From Peronospora farinosa (taxonomy: Eukaryota; Oomycota; Peronosporomycetes; Peronosporales; Peronosporaceae), in assembly GCA_947646735.1 (NCBI GenBank), contig CANTFK010000017.1:248001-312000 (forward strand): a stretch of DNA of 64,000 nucleotides, given 5' to 3'. Below the pieces are notes generated by a model. That model did not search any database. It worked only from the letters and a program-made list of their open reading frames with translations, and was not told the DNA's origin. Positions 32,657 to 43,172 of the stretch are shown piece by piece. The position numbers were made by a program, and so were the translations under genes. The first letter of the stretch is position 1. Each line of letters opens with the position of its first letter.

Positions 32657-35199
32657 GATCCCAGCTGTTGGAGTGAGTTAATCGTAGTCTCAGCAGATTG
32701 AAAATGACTCTTGAGAGCATGGGGCGAGCATATGTCGTCCGAACGCCGTTTGGGCAAATAGAGATACCAGGATTAGCATGACGTGCTCTCTCACCGTCCA
32801 TTGTAAGTTGTACGCTGGCTTTCTATCACCACCTTTGTCACTACCCCATGGGGTGATAAAAACATGAGTTTGCCCAAGTTCGTCCCTAACATCTGCATGG
32901 GTGTTAGACGTTCTGGGCTACAAATCTACAAAGGTCGCCACACGAGATTTGCTTGGAAAGATGATTGTGAGTGACCATTGATTAGTTGATTCAGGTCATA
33001 CAACAACATTTATTAGAGCGTCAGTCACAAAGAATTCAAGCACCGTTTGATAGTTCATGCGGGCCTATATCAAACATGATGGTCTTCAGTTTTTTTTGCA
33101 GTCTACATGCAGACCGACGTCCCCTATCACAACAAACCGCTACGGAGCTTCGACAAAGTAAGATGAACGGGGGATGGTGCTTGAAACAGTACAAACATGA
33201 AGGTTGTGGCAGCAGTTGAGTGGAAACATTACGCAGACACGCAAGGTGTTTTTACAGACGAGATGATATCTCTGGCTGGATTAATGGTCATCAAGTATCG
33301 TAAGAATATCAGGGCTCGTGGCTTGTTGGTGCTCTAGATATCGACACAAGTGCTCGCATCAATGTGAGTTAGCATAAGTCAAGGTATCCAACTCCAAATA
33401 ATATGGACAGTATCATCAGTAAGCTAGTCAGACAGTGTGTATCCGCTCGATTTCTACGGCACTATTACGACAAAGCGGCTCATGAGGTTTGTTGGGTGGG
33501 CTGACTAGCATTGGCGTTGCGCGACTTGAGCGTAGCTGCCATTGCCACAACAAATACAATTTATACCTCATGTTTAGCTACGTCCACGAACATTCGGATA
33601 ACTACCAACAAGCGCACCAAGTATAATGTACGTGTATACAGGTATCCGCCCGCTCATCACTTCCCACTAGCCAAACGGCGGCTTCATTCGATCTGTAGTT
33701 TGAGTACCGACTTCTTACCTATCTATCCTGAACAATTTTCTGGTCGCACTTCACGTGTCCATGTATACTTGTTTAGTACCTCGGATTCGTATCGAAGCGT
33801 TAGGTGAGCACTTGTACTACGCGAAAAGAGGAACTTGTCATTAGTATGGCTGTTGCCAATAGCCCAGTCTATAAGTCATGAGGCAAGTCTTCAGTCTCTA
33901 AGTGTGTAACAAGATGAAAACGACGGATGGTGCCTCTTGCAACGCTTCTTGGTGTCACTCGCCTCCAACCAATGTAGCTAGTTTGATATAGATATATATG
34001 ATGACAGTCTTTCTTGCTCTTGTTTGTAGCGTTTAGCGTCAGAAATGCTACTGGAGTCATTCAACTGAGCAAAGCTTTTGGCATCTCACGAGTCGCGTGC
34101 TTGAATACAACTCGGTCGTATTTGAGCAGCGATAAATCATGAGGTGGATGCTGTTTTTAACGTTGTAGATTGCAATTCCAACTGTCTTGGAAGGATCCAC
34201 AACTGCATAAACGTCACACGGCCACGACCACTTCTAAAAAAAGCGACACTTGCGACGTTTGTACAGTCATTCAGGAAAGTCATGTGGAATCATATCTCAA
34301 CGATGTGAATGAACTGCTAACCCTTTTGTGCCTAAGAACACGTGGTATTGAGCCGGCTGAATTGTATCAAAAAATAACTACATTGTTATCGAGAAAAGCG
34401 TCATAAAGATAGATATCTCGTAACTAAATAGGGGTTGAATGTCGTATGGTGCACTCAAAAACAACAAGATGCAGTATTTTGTATGTATCGCGTCTTGCGA
34501 TGCTGTCCTATCTGCAAATGTGTTTACCTGCTATTATAGCTCTTTCATGGTGTCAAATGTTACCATTTTCGTCGATAAATGAGTCTTTTTTGTCTTGACC
34601 GAGACTTTACAGGTCGTTCGCTATGTACTTTTGTATAGCAATCTAGAATTCCGAGCACGATAAATTAAGGTTTTACATACTGAACACTATAATAATAAGC
34701 AAAACATAACAAATACCCACACATCGAGCAATCATTTGTGACCCTTTTTCGTCTTTTTCACTTTATACAATGTCTGCATTCTGATCCGGATTGGTCGATG
34801 TCTAGGGTCTGATATCTATCTGCCCATGTCAACTGGTCATGATGTTGAAAAGTCTAGTGATGCGCTTGTAGCTTAAGTCCTAAGCGCCAAAACCGCTCGT
34901 GATGCCTCAGCACAGAAGCTGAAGTTAAGATATATAATAATGTATCGACATATGTAGAACCATAATACGAAAAAGTATATAAATGTAGTAGGCAGTATAC
35001 CGACGACATAGCACAGGTTCTCGCAAATCAAAGAGCTAGACATGCGACGTGTAGTAGCATTTATGCATACCAAACACTCCTTAGAAGTGACACTATTATA
35101 CTTGTACTTTGTAGTCGAATCCCACTGTGGTCTTCCTGTTCAGCACTTGTTATTTTTGCATCAAGTTTTACATTTGTATTTGATTCGTCAAGCCAAAGA
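32657..35199. other. 2.5 kb region between the divergent lectin paralogues
   Basis: No gene is recognised. Short frames at 33511-33807 and 34170-34406 (+) and 33869-34060 (-) lack motifs or supporting structure. The sequence is A+T-rich with a TA-rich run near 33,990-34,000. It should contain both lectin promoters. Confidence 0.45.
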
Positions 35200-37257
35200 A
35201 TGTCGCACTGGGCGATAGCAGCGCTCCAGACGCTGACGAGTTTGCTTGCAATCATTGGAAAAGTAGTCGCGACGACGAATCATATCGCCTCGATCGATGA
35301 AGACATTCAGCTGAGTGAAGTTTATGGAGGTTCCTATGGTGATGCATTCTCTGATATGCCTTTCATTAAACTTGGCCAAACTCTGAATGCAATTACACTC
35401 CGTGGTGGCGAACGACTTATCTCCATTACGACACAAGTAGCGACACCGGCTCATGCAACGTGGAATCACGGTGGTTCGGATGGGGTAGAGGCTGTTCTCC
35501 TCCTAGATACTAACGAGTATGTCGACAAGATGGAAATTCATTGGGCCAAACGAAAAAAACATTTCCGTGTCTTCTTCGTCAACATTAGTTCAAGTGCGGG
35601 AAACCATGTCTGGGCTGGAACAAAAACGTCAAAGAGCACTACGGTGACTGCTCCTAAAGGGTTTCAGCTTAGTGGATTCTTTGGCCGCTCGGCAGGTGAG
35701 GTCGATCAACTCGGTGTTATCTGGACGAGAAGATCAGCCAAGACAGCACACCTTACAGATAGAATGGGTACTGAATGGTATGGCAAGAGAATTCGTAACT
35801 GGGTGGGGCCCACCCTTGGCTCTTCCACTGACTCGGCATGCTACCGGCAGACAAAGTCTTTTGGCAGCAATCGCATTTGTCCGGCAGGCTACAATGGGAA
35901 TGATGAGGCCTGCATTGCTCAATGTCCGTTAGCGTATCCCGTTTCGTGCTATCTGGAGTGCATTCCCCAGAATGATGACTGTGGCCTTGAAATTGTGCAG
36001 AAGGTTTCGGCTTTGCTTTCCGCTGTTATCAATGTGGCGACGGCCGGCATCTTTGGCGCTGTCATTTCGATATACAAAGATGTGAAGCGAGAATTCTTGT
36101 GCGCGGCAAATATTGTTGGCGTGATCAAATCTCTTCTCTTCTTCCTTAGGTTTCAACAGACGACAGCGCCCCAAGGAAATGTTGAAGAACTACTTGCTGT
36201 CGCGCTCCAAGCTGATGTTCTAGTCGTCGACTTACCTGTCGCAGTAAGCCATTGCCTTGGCCTCCCTGTGTCATCAGACTTTATATTTTCTGGTATTGTG
36301 ATGATGGTCGTGGAAGCTATTGCCAGGGTAGCCATTACTGAAGGAGATCAAGTGTTGGAGTACGGATCCAATATTTATCGCCTTATACACAATGTTACCG
36401 CGGTCAACACCACCCACACGAGCGTGGACGAACTACAGGATTTCTTGGATTCCGGCTCGACTTGCGGGTACCAGCTCAAGCGGCTCACGGATCATATCAT
36501 CCTCTCGGTCAATAAAGTTCGTGATGAGAATCCTAAAGCCACGACCAGCGATGTTCGAGTTAACATCAGCAGGTCTTCACTAGTTCTCAATGATATTCCA
36601 ACAGCAACCAACAATTGTATGAACGAGATGCTCGCCTACAAAACTCCAGTTGCCGCGTTTAAAACTCGCGACTTGCTGCGTAAGACGTTCGGCGTAATTG
36701 TGGATCAGCTAGTCCAGTCGGCCACAACTGACATGGGAGCTTTCGTAGCGGAGAGTGAGTTTGGGCTTGAGACCCTAAATTTGGCTCTCGCGTCATTGTC
36801 TGGGCTAGATCCGACACGATTTGTCTGGCTGGCATCCCAATTCGTTCAGCCGGTTTGTGGACCTACTGCTTTCATCGGTGAGATCGACGATGGATTGCTG
36901 CACGACGCGCTGGGCTTAAAAACTATTGACGAAGCGTTTGTTGGAAGTTATGGTGTGTGGTACAAAAAGGGTGACGGCGTTGTGATGCTTACTTTCACCA
37001 GCATCGATACAAAGGACGTGGAGGTAGTAATTCGCTCAGGTGGCAGCCCCATTGCGAACGTTCTAGTGGCTGCAGGCACGACGGTGATTTGGAATTCTAC
37101 TGTTACGAAGCTGCACGAGAAACCGTTGTATTTAGACCGGTGGCGACCAAATTTTGTTGGCATTCCGGCGTTGGGCGGTGGATCATTAAAGTTGTGGGTT
37201 CCAAGTTCATCTGAGGGAGGCCGTTTAATGATGCATGTGCGAATAAATGTTAGTTAG
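35200..37257 (+). CDS. Secreted jacalin-like lectin protein (copy 2)
   Basis: An intronless gene of 685 residues, collinear with copy 1 over its whole length and perhaps 55-60% identical by eye. It has an N-terminal hydrophobic signal segment (LTSLLAIIGKVVA), a jacalin domain at about 35-175 (DEDIQLSEVYGGSYGDAFSD to FFGRSAGEVDQLGVIW), the same cysteine-rich block (CPAGYNGNDEACIAQCPL), the same helices (AANIVGVIKSLLFFL) and the same end MHVRINVS. The most conserved stretch is the C-terminal QFVQPVCGPTAFIGEIDDG region, suggesting it is functional rather than a linker. Its divergent layout with copy 1 points to duplication with inversion. Confidence 0.85.
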   Translation: MSHWAIAALQTLTSLLAIIGKVVATTNHIASIDEDIQLSEVYGGSYGDAFSDMPFIKLGQTLNAITLRGGERLISITTQVATPAHATWNHGGSDGVEAVLLLDTNEYVDKMEIHWAKRKKHFRVFFVNISSSAGNHVWAGTKTSKSTTVTAPKGFQLSGFFGRSAGEVDQLGVIWTRRSAKTAHLTDRMGTEWYGKRIRNWVGPTLGSSTDSACYRQTKSFGSNRICPAGYNGNDEACIAQCPLAYPVSCYLECIPQNDDCGLEIVQKVSALLSAVINVATAGIFGAVISIYKDVKREFLCAANIVGVIKSLLFFLRFQQTTAPQGNVEELLAVALQADVLVVDLPVAVSHCLGLPVSSDFIFSGIVMMVVEAIARVAITEGDQVLEYGSNIYRLIHNVTAVNTTHTSVDELQDFLDSGSTCGYQLKRLTDHIILSVNKVRDENPKATTSDVRVNISRSSLVLNDIPTATNNCMNEMLAYKTPVAAFKTRDLLRKTFGVIVDQLVQSATTDMGAFVAESEFGLETLNLALASLSGLDPTRFVWLASQFVQPVCGPTAFIGEIDDGLLHDALGLKTIDEAFVGSYGVWYKKGDGVVMLTFTSIDTKDVEVVIRSGGSPIANVLVAAGTTVIWNSTVTKLHEKPLYLDRWRPNFVGIPALGGGSLKLWVPSSSEGGRLMMHVRINVS

Positions 37258-37519
37258 TTGTATTTACGTGCAAGTGTTGAAGAAGCAAAGTTTGGTGCTG
37301 TACACGTAGAATAGACTTTCATCCTGTTCAGTAACGAAGATGCAAGACATTCCACGTCGATAACGATATTCGCGTGTCTAAAAAACGCTCATTGTTTTGA
37401 CCATTGAAATTGACAGCACCACCGAAACAGAAGTTTACGGAGGGATGTTGGACTTTTACCTGAACCTTTTCCTTTCGGAGAGTGCTATCGCTGACAGTGT
37501 GATTAAATATACGGTATTA

Positions 37520-37543
37520 CCCCCAAAAAGGGGGATATCCCCC
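37520..37543. repeat. Two mutually exclusive G/C hairpins
   Basis: CCCCC (37520-37524) pairs with GGGGG (37530-37534) over an AAAAA loop. The same GGGGG can instead pair with CCCCC at 37539-37543 over an ATAT spacer. It lies about 270 bp after the lectin stop codon. Confidence 0.6.
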
Positions 37544-38301
37544 CTGTATATTAGCAATCCTACGTCCACTCCTGGGACTGTTTGACGTTTCCTCCATTCA
37601 GCATTCAGTATAATTACATGAACTAAAAATTCGTAAGGATAAACATCATGGTCTCAAATATATTCGTCATTAACACCAGTTCAGTAGCGTTTGACTTGCT
37701 GTAACAAATTGCTTCGACTCTACAAAAACTAATAGACATTCGATGATTATTGAAACTGTTTGCATTACATAGTCTTGTATTTGTCTTCACCTTTTCAGGT
37801 GAATGTGTAAATGAGTGGTACGTGCGTCACTTTATCAAGTCGACAGGCTATTAGCCTACGTACAAATGACGTACAGATCCACTACAGAATTGTATGTTCA
37901 GAATGTAAACTGGGGGTTATATATATATATATATCGTAAATCTTTTCCTATCATGTTGAAACTTCCATGTAAAAAGCGATCTTTAAACGCCGTATCCGGT
38001 CAAGAGTCAGCAGGACTCTGACCTCCTCGATGATTTGCATTCAGTCTTAAGTGGAAGTAATAGACAGGCTGGTGATACCAAATGGCCTTCACTAAGCAAA
38101 ACACACCGATACTGTAGCAGCCACTATTTCATAGTATAAGCTTTTGACCCATTTTTAAAAATAGTCAAGTCACAAATTGGCGTTATCTTCACAAAAAAAG
38201 AATCGTAGTTGTCAATTTCGACCTATCAGATACCTTCCATTACTTAAATCAAGTCTCCGTGACGTTAGGCGACAACACCCCGACACCTGGACTTGACCCA
38301 A

Positions 38302-38316
38302 TCACTTTGTAATTTG
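38302..38316 (+). promoter_or_regulatory. Possible oomycete Inr+FPR core promoter for myosin
   Basis: TCACTTTGTAATTTG fits the oomycete initiator TCAYTYY followed by the flanking promoter region A-W-T-T-T. It lies 65 bp upstream of the myosin ATG, a usual distance. The match is by eye only. Confidence 0.4.
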
Positions 38317-38380
38317 CACTGAAAACAATAAGCGTCATTAAAGACAGAATATAAGTCGATTGTCTTTCTCTATTTTACAG

Positions 38381-41300
38381 ATGACGTACTCTAGCGGAGG
38401 TGGCGCGACGCAGCCAACTAAGACACTAATATCTCGCACACTGTTGGAGCTCAAGATGGACGGCATTCCAGCGATGGAACTTCGAGTAGGAGAACTTTAC
38501 TGGAAACAGGAGGGACCATACGGCTGGACACTGGGTCAAGTCTTGGCTTTTGATTATCAGCAGCAGAACGCTACGTTTTGTCTGATTGATGAAGCCACGG
38601 GTGAGCAAGTATTACCACAGACGGAGCAAGTCGTGGACCTGCGACAGTCGCCAATGCTCGCTGCCAATCCACTGTTTAGTACCGCAGCAGACATGACGTC
38701 GCTACGTCATCTACACGAAGCTGCTCTGGCCAAAAACTTGGAGGACCGAGCAGCGTTGCAGCACCAGCGTCCATATACTTTCATGGCCAATGTATTGATT
38801 GCGGTGAACCCGTTACGTCAATTGCCAGACCCGGACAAGTTCCTGTTTGTCGGTCAACCTTTGGACCGATGTCCACCACACCCGTACAATGTGGCAGAGA
38901 ACGCTTATCGACAACTATGTGCGGTACGTGCTGTGATGCAGAACCAAAGCGTTATCATCAGTGGAGAGAGCGGTTCTGGCAAGACTGAAACGTCCAAGAT
39001 GATCCTGGATTTCTTGACGATGAGGGCAGTCCACAACCCGGCATTATCGTCAGCATCCTGCACTTCGGACGATGAGATGGAGCCGGAATTTACGGTGAAT
39101 AATCGACCTGTGCTGGGATGTAGAGGCCCACCTGGCTCGTCGACACTTGCCATGTCGTACCCGCAGTCTAGCGGCAAGAGGAAGTTATCTCCGGTGGTAG
39201 TGGGTGAAAGATTGATGGAAACGATTCCCATTTTGGAGTCGTTTGGCAACGCCAAGACACACCGCAACCATAATTCGAGCCGATTTGGCAAGTACATGAG
39301 ATTGCAGTTTGCTAACGAGACGCACGAGCTTTCAGGTGCCAGTATTGATACGTATCTGCTGGAAAAGAGTCGACTGGTGTTTCAACCGCAGGGAGAGAGG
39401 AATTTTCATGTGTTTTATGAATTATTGCACTCGGAAAACACTGAAGAGCTGGAGAAGAGCTTTCACTTGAAACCTAAGACGCCCGAGGCTTATTCCTACC
39501 TAAACCAATCGGGCTGCATGCGCTCTGATCTTATCGATGATGCAGAGAACTTTTGCAACTTGAAGTGCGCGCTGCAGTTTATTGGTATTCGTGAAAGCGC
39601 ACAGCACGAGATTTTCCGTCTCGTGGCGGGCCTACTGCATGTGGGCAACATCAAAATTAGCCAAGAAGACACTGAAGAAGGAGAAACAGCCTGCATCCGC
39701 CAAGATGACGTCGAGTCACAGGAAGCAGTGCGCCACGCTTCGGAGCTCCTGGGCGTTTCCACGGAGCAGCTCACGGACAGCATCTTGTTAAAGCGGATCA
39801 TGACACGTGGATCTCGACGCAATTCGATCTATTACATCAAACGTGATGTTCGAAATGCCGTGTATTCACGTGACACGATCGCCAAGACGATCTACGAAAA
39901 CACTTTCACATGGCTTATGTCGGAATGTGCTGCGGCATTGGACTATGACTCGTTCCGAAGTGATGTGGTGCCTTATATCGGCGTGCTTGATATCTTCGGC
40001 TTCGAGGATTTCGAACCAAAGAACCGAAATTCGTTTGAGCAGCTGCTTATTAACTATGCTAACGAAACACTGCAGAGTCTGTTTAACACGTGCATCTTTG
40101 AGGCTGAGCAGGAGCTGTACAAGAGCGAGCACATCTACCACCCGACAAACCGCACACTTTCTTTTCCGTTCCCTCTTGCCGGCCAATCGGTTATGGATAC
40201 AGATCCGGAGAATGACATTGATTTCTTGGCGGAGCAAGTTGCGCCCAGTGGTGACCTCGTGGCCTACTCGGACAACCGCGAGTGCTTGAATCTGATTGCC
40301 AGTCGTCACGGCGGCCTATTTGCAACAATTGACAACGTGTCGCGGCTGCCGATGCCTTCAGACCGAAAGCTTAACGAGCGCTTACACACACTCTTCAAAC
40401 GCCACCCGTGTTTCCCGACGCCGCATCCCAAGGACATTCGCGACACATTCCTTATATGCCACTACGCCGGCACAGTGTCTTACACGATCAACTCGTTCGT
40501 GGACAAGAACAACAACATCGTCTCAGACCAGTTTGAGGAGCTCCTGAAGAATTCGTCATCACGTGTACTGCAGGACTTGACTGGCAATACTCGCAATGGC
40601 AACCGTGCGCGCTCAGCATCTACTGTGTCGTTGAAGTCCACGGGGTTATCGCCTCTCGGTGGCGGCTCAGCATCTTCAAAACGTCTTAAGGGAGGAAGTA
40701 CGTCCAATCTATTCTCTACGCAGATGAAGGGCCTCACGACAGAGCTAGAAGGAACGAGTTGCAACTTTGTGCGTTGCATTAAGCCGAACACGCAAATGAA
40801 GGCTGGGCTGTTCGATCGGCAGTTTGTCGTCGAACAATTACGATGCTCAGGTACGGTGCAAGCTTGCGAAGTGCTTCGTGTTGGCTTGCCTACTCGTATT
40901 CTTTACGCCGAAGTGGTCGATGTGTACCGCAACTTACTGCCATACAAGGCATTTTGTCGCTTTGACTCGAACGACAAGCTCTTCACGCAAGCAATTCTGT
41001 GGGCTTACGACTTCCCGACTGCTGCCTATCGGTTGGGTGATACTCGTCTGTTTTTCCGAACTGGCAAGATCGATCTGTTGGACAAGCTTCTTACACCAGC
41101 TCCGGTGTCGAGCGAAAACTTGGGCAAGCAGTTACTACTCTACTTGCGCAAGAAGCACTGGATCAGTGCCATTACTGCTGTGGCCACTTTTAACGCGTTT
41201 AAGCGAATCTTCCAAAATGTTCGGTATCGTCGCCGTGCCACGATGATTCAGTGCATGGTGCGTCAGCACCTTGCTCGGAAGCGTGTGCGGCAGATTCGTG

Positions 41301-42307
41301 TGCAGTTACGGATGCACAAGCTATGGACCAGGATGTCGCACCAAGCACAGATCATGCGCGCGTATCAGGACCGCCCCGAGGACAAGATGATGCTACTTGA
41401 CAAGTTGCTCGCCAAGAACTACTTTTCTGTACAGCAACGCTGGTTGCTGAAGTGGCTGGGCCCTCTACAGCGCGTCATTTACTTGCAGAAGCGCTGGAAG
41501 AAGATCACTGCACAGTATATGGCGAAGCGTGGTTTTATACAGCTCTATGAAGCTGTGCGACGCAACCGCAGCGCAGTGCGTGTGCAATCACGTGTCCGTG
41601 CGATGATCGCTAGAACGCGTTTCCTCAAGCTTAAAAAGAAAGCTCTTGCTCGCCATCGCTGGCATGCTGCTTTTCTGAATGTAAAAGTCTTTGGTCTGTT
41701 CAAGCGGCAACTGCGTCTAATCCATGTAGACCGGCTGGAGAAAGACAATGCAACTTTGATGAACGGCATGGCGGCTGTGACAGACCAGATGAGGAAGGCT
41801 CAGGAGCAAGCCAGGACCGCGAAGCTGCAGCTCAAGCAATTACAAGTATCATACGACAAAGTGACGACTGAAGCCAAGCAACAGCATCAACGCGTGGAAG
41901 AATTGGAGCTAGCTCTGCAGGCCAAGCGATTTGAGGTCGCAGAGCTACGCCGGCAGACCATTGTGGGAGGGAGCCTTGTGGAGCGCATCATTCGCTTTTT
42001 CACATGCAGTGCCGCCATCTCCCCACCGTCTTCACCGCAAAGCATGGTCACACCTTCTCGATTACCGACATTGAGACTGCAGACGCAGTCGGCTTCGGAA
42101 GAGACATTTGACAAGGTTGACCGGATAGTCTGGGCTACGCCGCTGAGTGAGGCTGTCATAATTCCACAAGTGGATGAAGGAGACGTCGCCAAACGACGTA
42201 TCAGTGTCACTGCAATTGATGATGAGCCTGCGTTCGATTCGGAGGACGAAGAGTTTCGCTCGAAGGATGCCGACATGCTGTGGTCTGTGTCTCGGTACAT
42301 ATTCTAA
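38381..42307 (+). CDS. Unconventional myosin heavy chain
   Basis: A single open frame gives 1308 residues from the ATG at 38381. The motor domain spans about 85-900: P-loop GESGSGKTETSK (about 195-206), switch I NHNSSRFGKY, switch II DIFGFEDFE, relay FEQLLINYANETLQ, and FVRCIKPN with RCSGTVQACEVLR near the converter. An insertion of about 55 residues, rich in Ser/Pro, lies between the P-loop and switch I (loop 1). An SH3-like N-terminal fold (VGELYWKQEGPYGWTLGQV) precedes it. Degenerate IQ motifs lie after the converter (about 960-1130), then a short coiled coil (about 1140-1195) and an acidic tail with no known cargo domain. It is an actin-based motor, probably of a stramenopile-specific class. 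The open frame continues 7 codons upstream without ATG. Confidence 0.93.
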   Translation: MTYSSGGGATQPTKTLISRTLLELKMDGIPAMELRVGELYWKQEGPYGWTLGQVLAFDYQQQNATFCLIDEATGEQVLPQTEQVVDLRQSPMLAANPLFSTAADMTSLRHLHEAALAKNLEDRAALQHQRPYTFMANVLIAVNPLRQLPDPDKFLFVGQPLDRCPPHPYNVAENAYRQLCAVRAVMQNQSVIISGESGSGKTETSKMILDFLTMRAVHNPALSSASCTSDDEMEPEFTVNNRPVLGCRGPPGSSTLAMSYPQSSGKRKLSPVVVGERLMETIPILESFGNAKTHRNHNSSRFGKYMRLQFANETHELSGASIDTYLLEKSRLVFQPQGERNFHVFYELLHSENTEELEKSFHLKPKTPEAYSYLNQSGCMRSDLIDDAENFCNLKCALQFIGIRESAQHEIFRLVAGLLHVGNIKISQEDTEEGETACIRQDDVESQEAVRHASELLGVSTEQLTDSILLKRIMTRGSRRNSIYYIKRDVRNAVYSRDTIAKTIYENTFTWLMSECAAALDYDSFRSDVVPYIGVLDIFGFEDFEPKNRNSFEQLLINYANETLQSLFNTCIFEAEQELYKSEHIYHPTNRTLSFPFPLAGQSVMDTDPENDIDFLAEQVAPSGDLVAYSDNRECLNLIASRHGGLFATIDNVSRLPMPSDRKLNERLHTLFKRHPCFPTPHPKDIRDTFLICHYAGTVSYTINSFVDKNNNIVSDQFEELLKNSSSRVLQDLTGNTRNGNRARSASTVSLKSTGLSPLGGGSASSKRLKGGSTSNLFSTQMKGLTTELEGTSCNFVRCIKPNTQMKAGLFDRQFVVEQLRCSGTVQACEVLRVGLPTRILYAEVVDVYRNLLPYKAFCRFDSNDKLFTQAILWAYDFPTAAYRLGDTRLFFRTGKIDLLDKLLTPAPVSSENLGKQLLLYLRKKHWISAITAVATFNAFKRIFQNVRYRRRATMIQCMVRQHLARKRVRQIRVQLRMHKLWTRMSHQAQIMRAYQDRPEDKMMLLDKLLAKNYFSVQQRWLLKWLGPLQRVIYLQKRWKKITAQYMAKRGFIQLYEAVRRNRSAVRVQSRVRAMIARTRFLKLKKKALARHRWHAAFLNVKVFGLFKRQLRLIHVDRLEKDNATLMNGMAAVTDQMRKAQEQARTAKLQLKQLQVSYDKVTTEAKQQHQRVEELELALQAKRFEVAELRRQTIVGGSLVERIIRFFTCSAAISPPSSPQSMVTPSRLPTLRLQTQSASEETFDKVDRIVWATPLSEAVIIPQVDEGDVAKRRISVTAIDDEPAFDSEDEEFRSKDADMLWSVSRYIF

Positions 42308-43172
42308 GAACAAAATGCTTGTCGACTTGTGTAGAGAGTTGCTCGCGACCAGAAACCTGCATCTCTTACAAGTGTCCCGGAGCCGACTTATATTATTCGC
42401 GTAGCGCAAGAGCAAGATACTGTATGAAGAGATTGGCTTTTGTAAAGTACTTCAATGTAACAGCTTGCTAGAATCAACGCAAACACGCTGCGGACAATCG
42501 ATGTGCCCATGTCATTCTCACTTGTGTCTTGCTTACAAGACATGACTATCCTTGACACCAATGACGGATGACAAGTCGAGCTGCGTCGGAAATTGCTATC
42601 GTTGCTCAACGACAAGCTCGTTATTCCCACAAAGGTGTGTTTTAGTGGTGTGGTAGTTAGCCAGCTTCGCAAGTCGATCTTTAGAATCCTGGTGATTATC
42701 CTCAACTTAATCTGAAATGAGCACGACAACACCTTCCAAACAAATGGCAACCATTTAATTCGTCGTGCCGTGTCCACGACTTCAACGGAATCTTTTTCCT
42801 TCGTGACTGTGATTAGCAGGACCGAAATGACATTCTCGTACTCTTTCAACACTCGTATGCTGACTTGAACATGGCCAGAAACACCACCGCACCTGATTAC
42901 AGTAATAACTGTACCTGCTAATACAATAACAATCATCATCAGTTACCTTTGTGACAAGTAAGCTAAGACAGATAGCTCTTTGCTAGTCAAGCAAAACCGA
43001 TAGCTTAATTAAAAATGGCCCACTTGGCTATTTAGAGAACCTATCCCAAGAACAAGAAAAATTTAGTGAAAGCATACAAAATAGCAAAGTCAGGTACGAT
43101 TAGAAAAAAGCCCGCTTGGCCAAAGTCCATGCTAGCTTGAGTGATCATTACGATGAAACGGCTCGCGTGAGT
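42308..43172. other. Convergent intergenic region with an orphan frame
   Basis: Lies between myosin and CSN1. A minus-strand frame from an ATG at 42939 to 42388 (183 residues) overlaps the myosin 3' UTR. It has no motif, its composition resembles non-coding sequence, and I do not call it a gene. Confidence 0.45.

Larger units (their letters stand above)
37258..38380. other. 1.1 kb intergenic region upstream of the myosin gene
   Basis: It holds overlapping G/C hairpins at 37520-37543 and a TA repeat at about 37918-37935. ACAG directly precedes the myosin ATG at 38381, which could be an acceptor of a 5'-UTR intron. No gene is seen. Confidence 0.5.

Noticed and set aside
33511..34406. Short frames between the lectin genes, considered as RxLR-type effectors
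   Set aside because: No signal peptide and no RxLR or dEER motif in place.
42388..42939. 183-residue minus-strand frame after the myosin gene
   Set aside because: No motif, composition typical of non-coding sequence, overlaps the myosin 3' UTR; no sensible splice structure.
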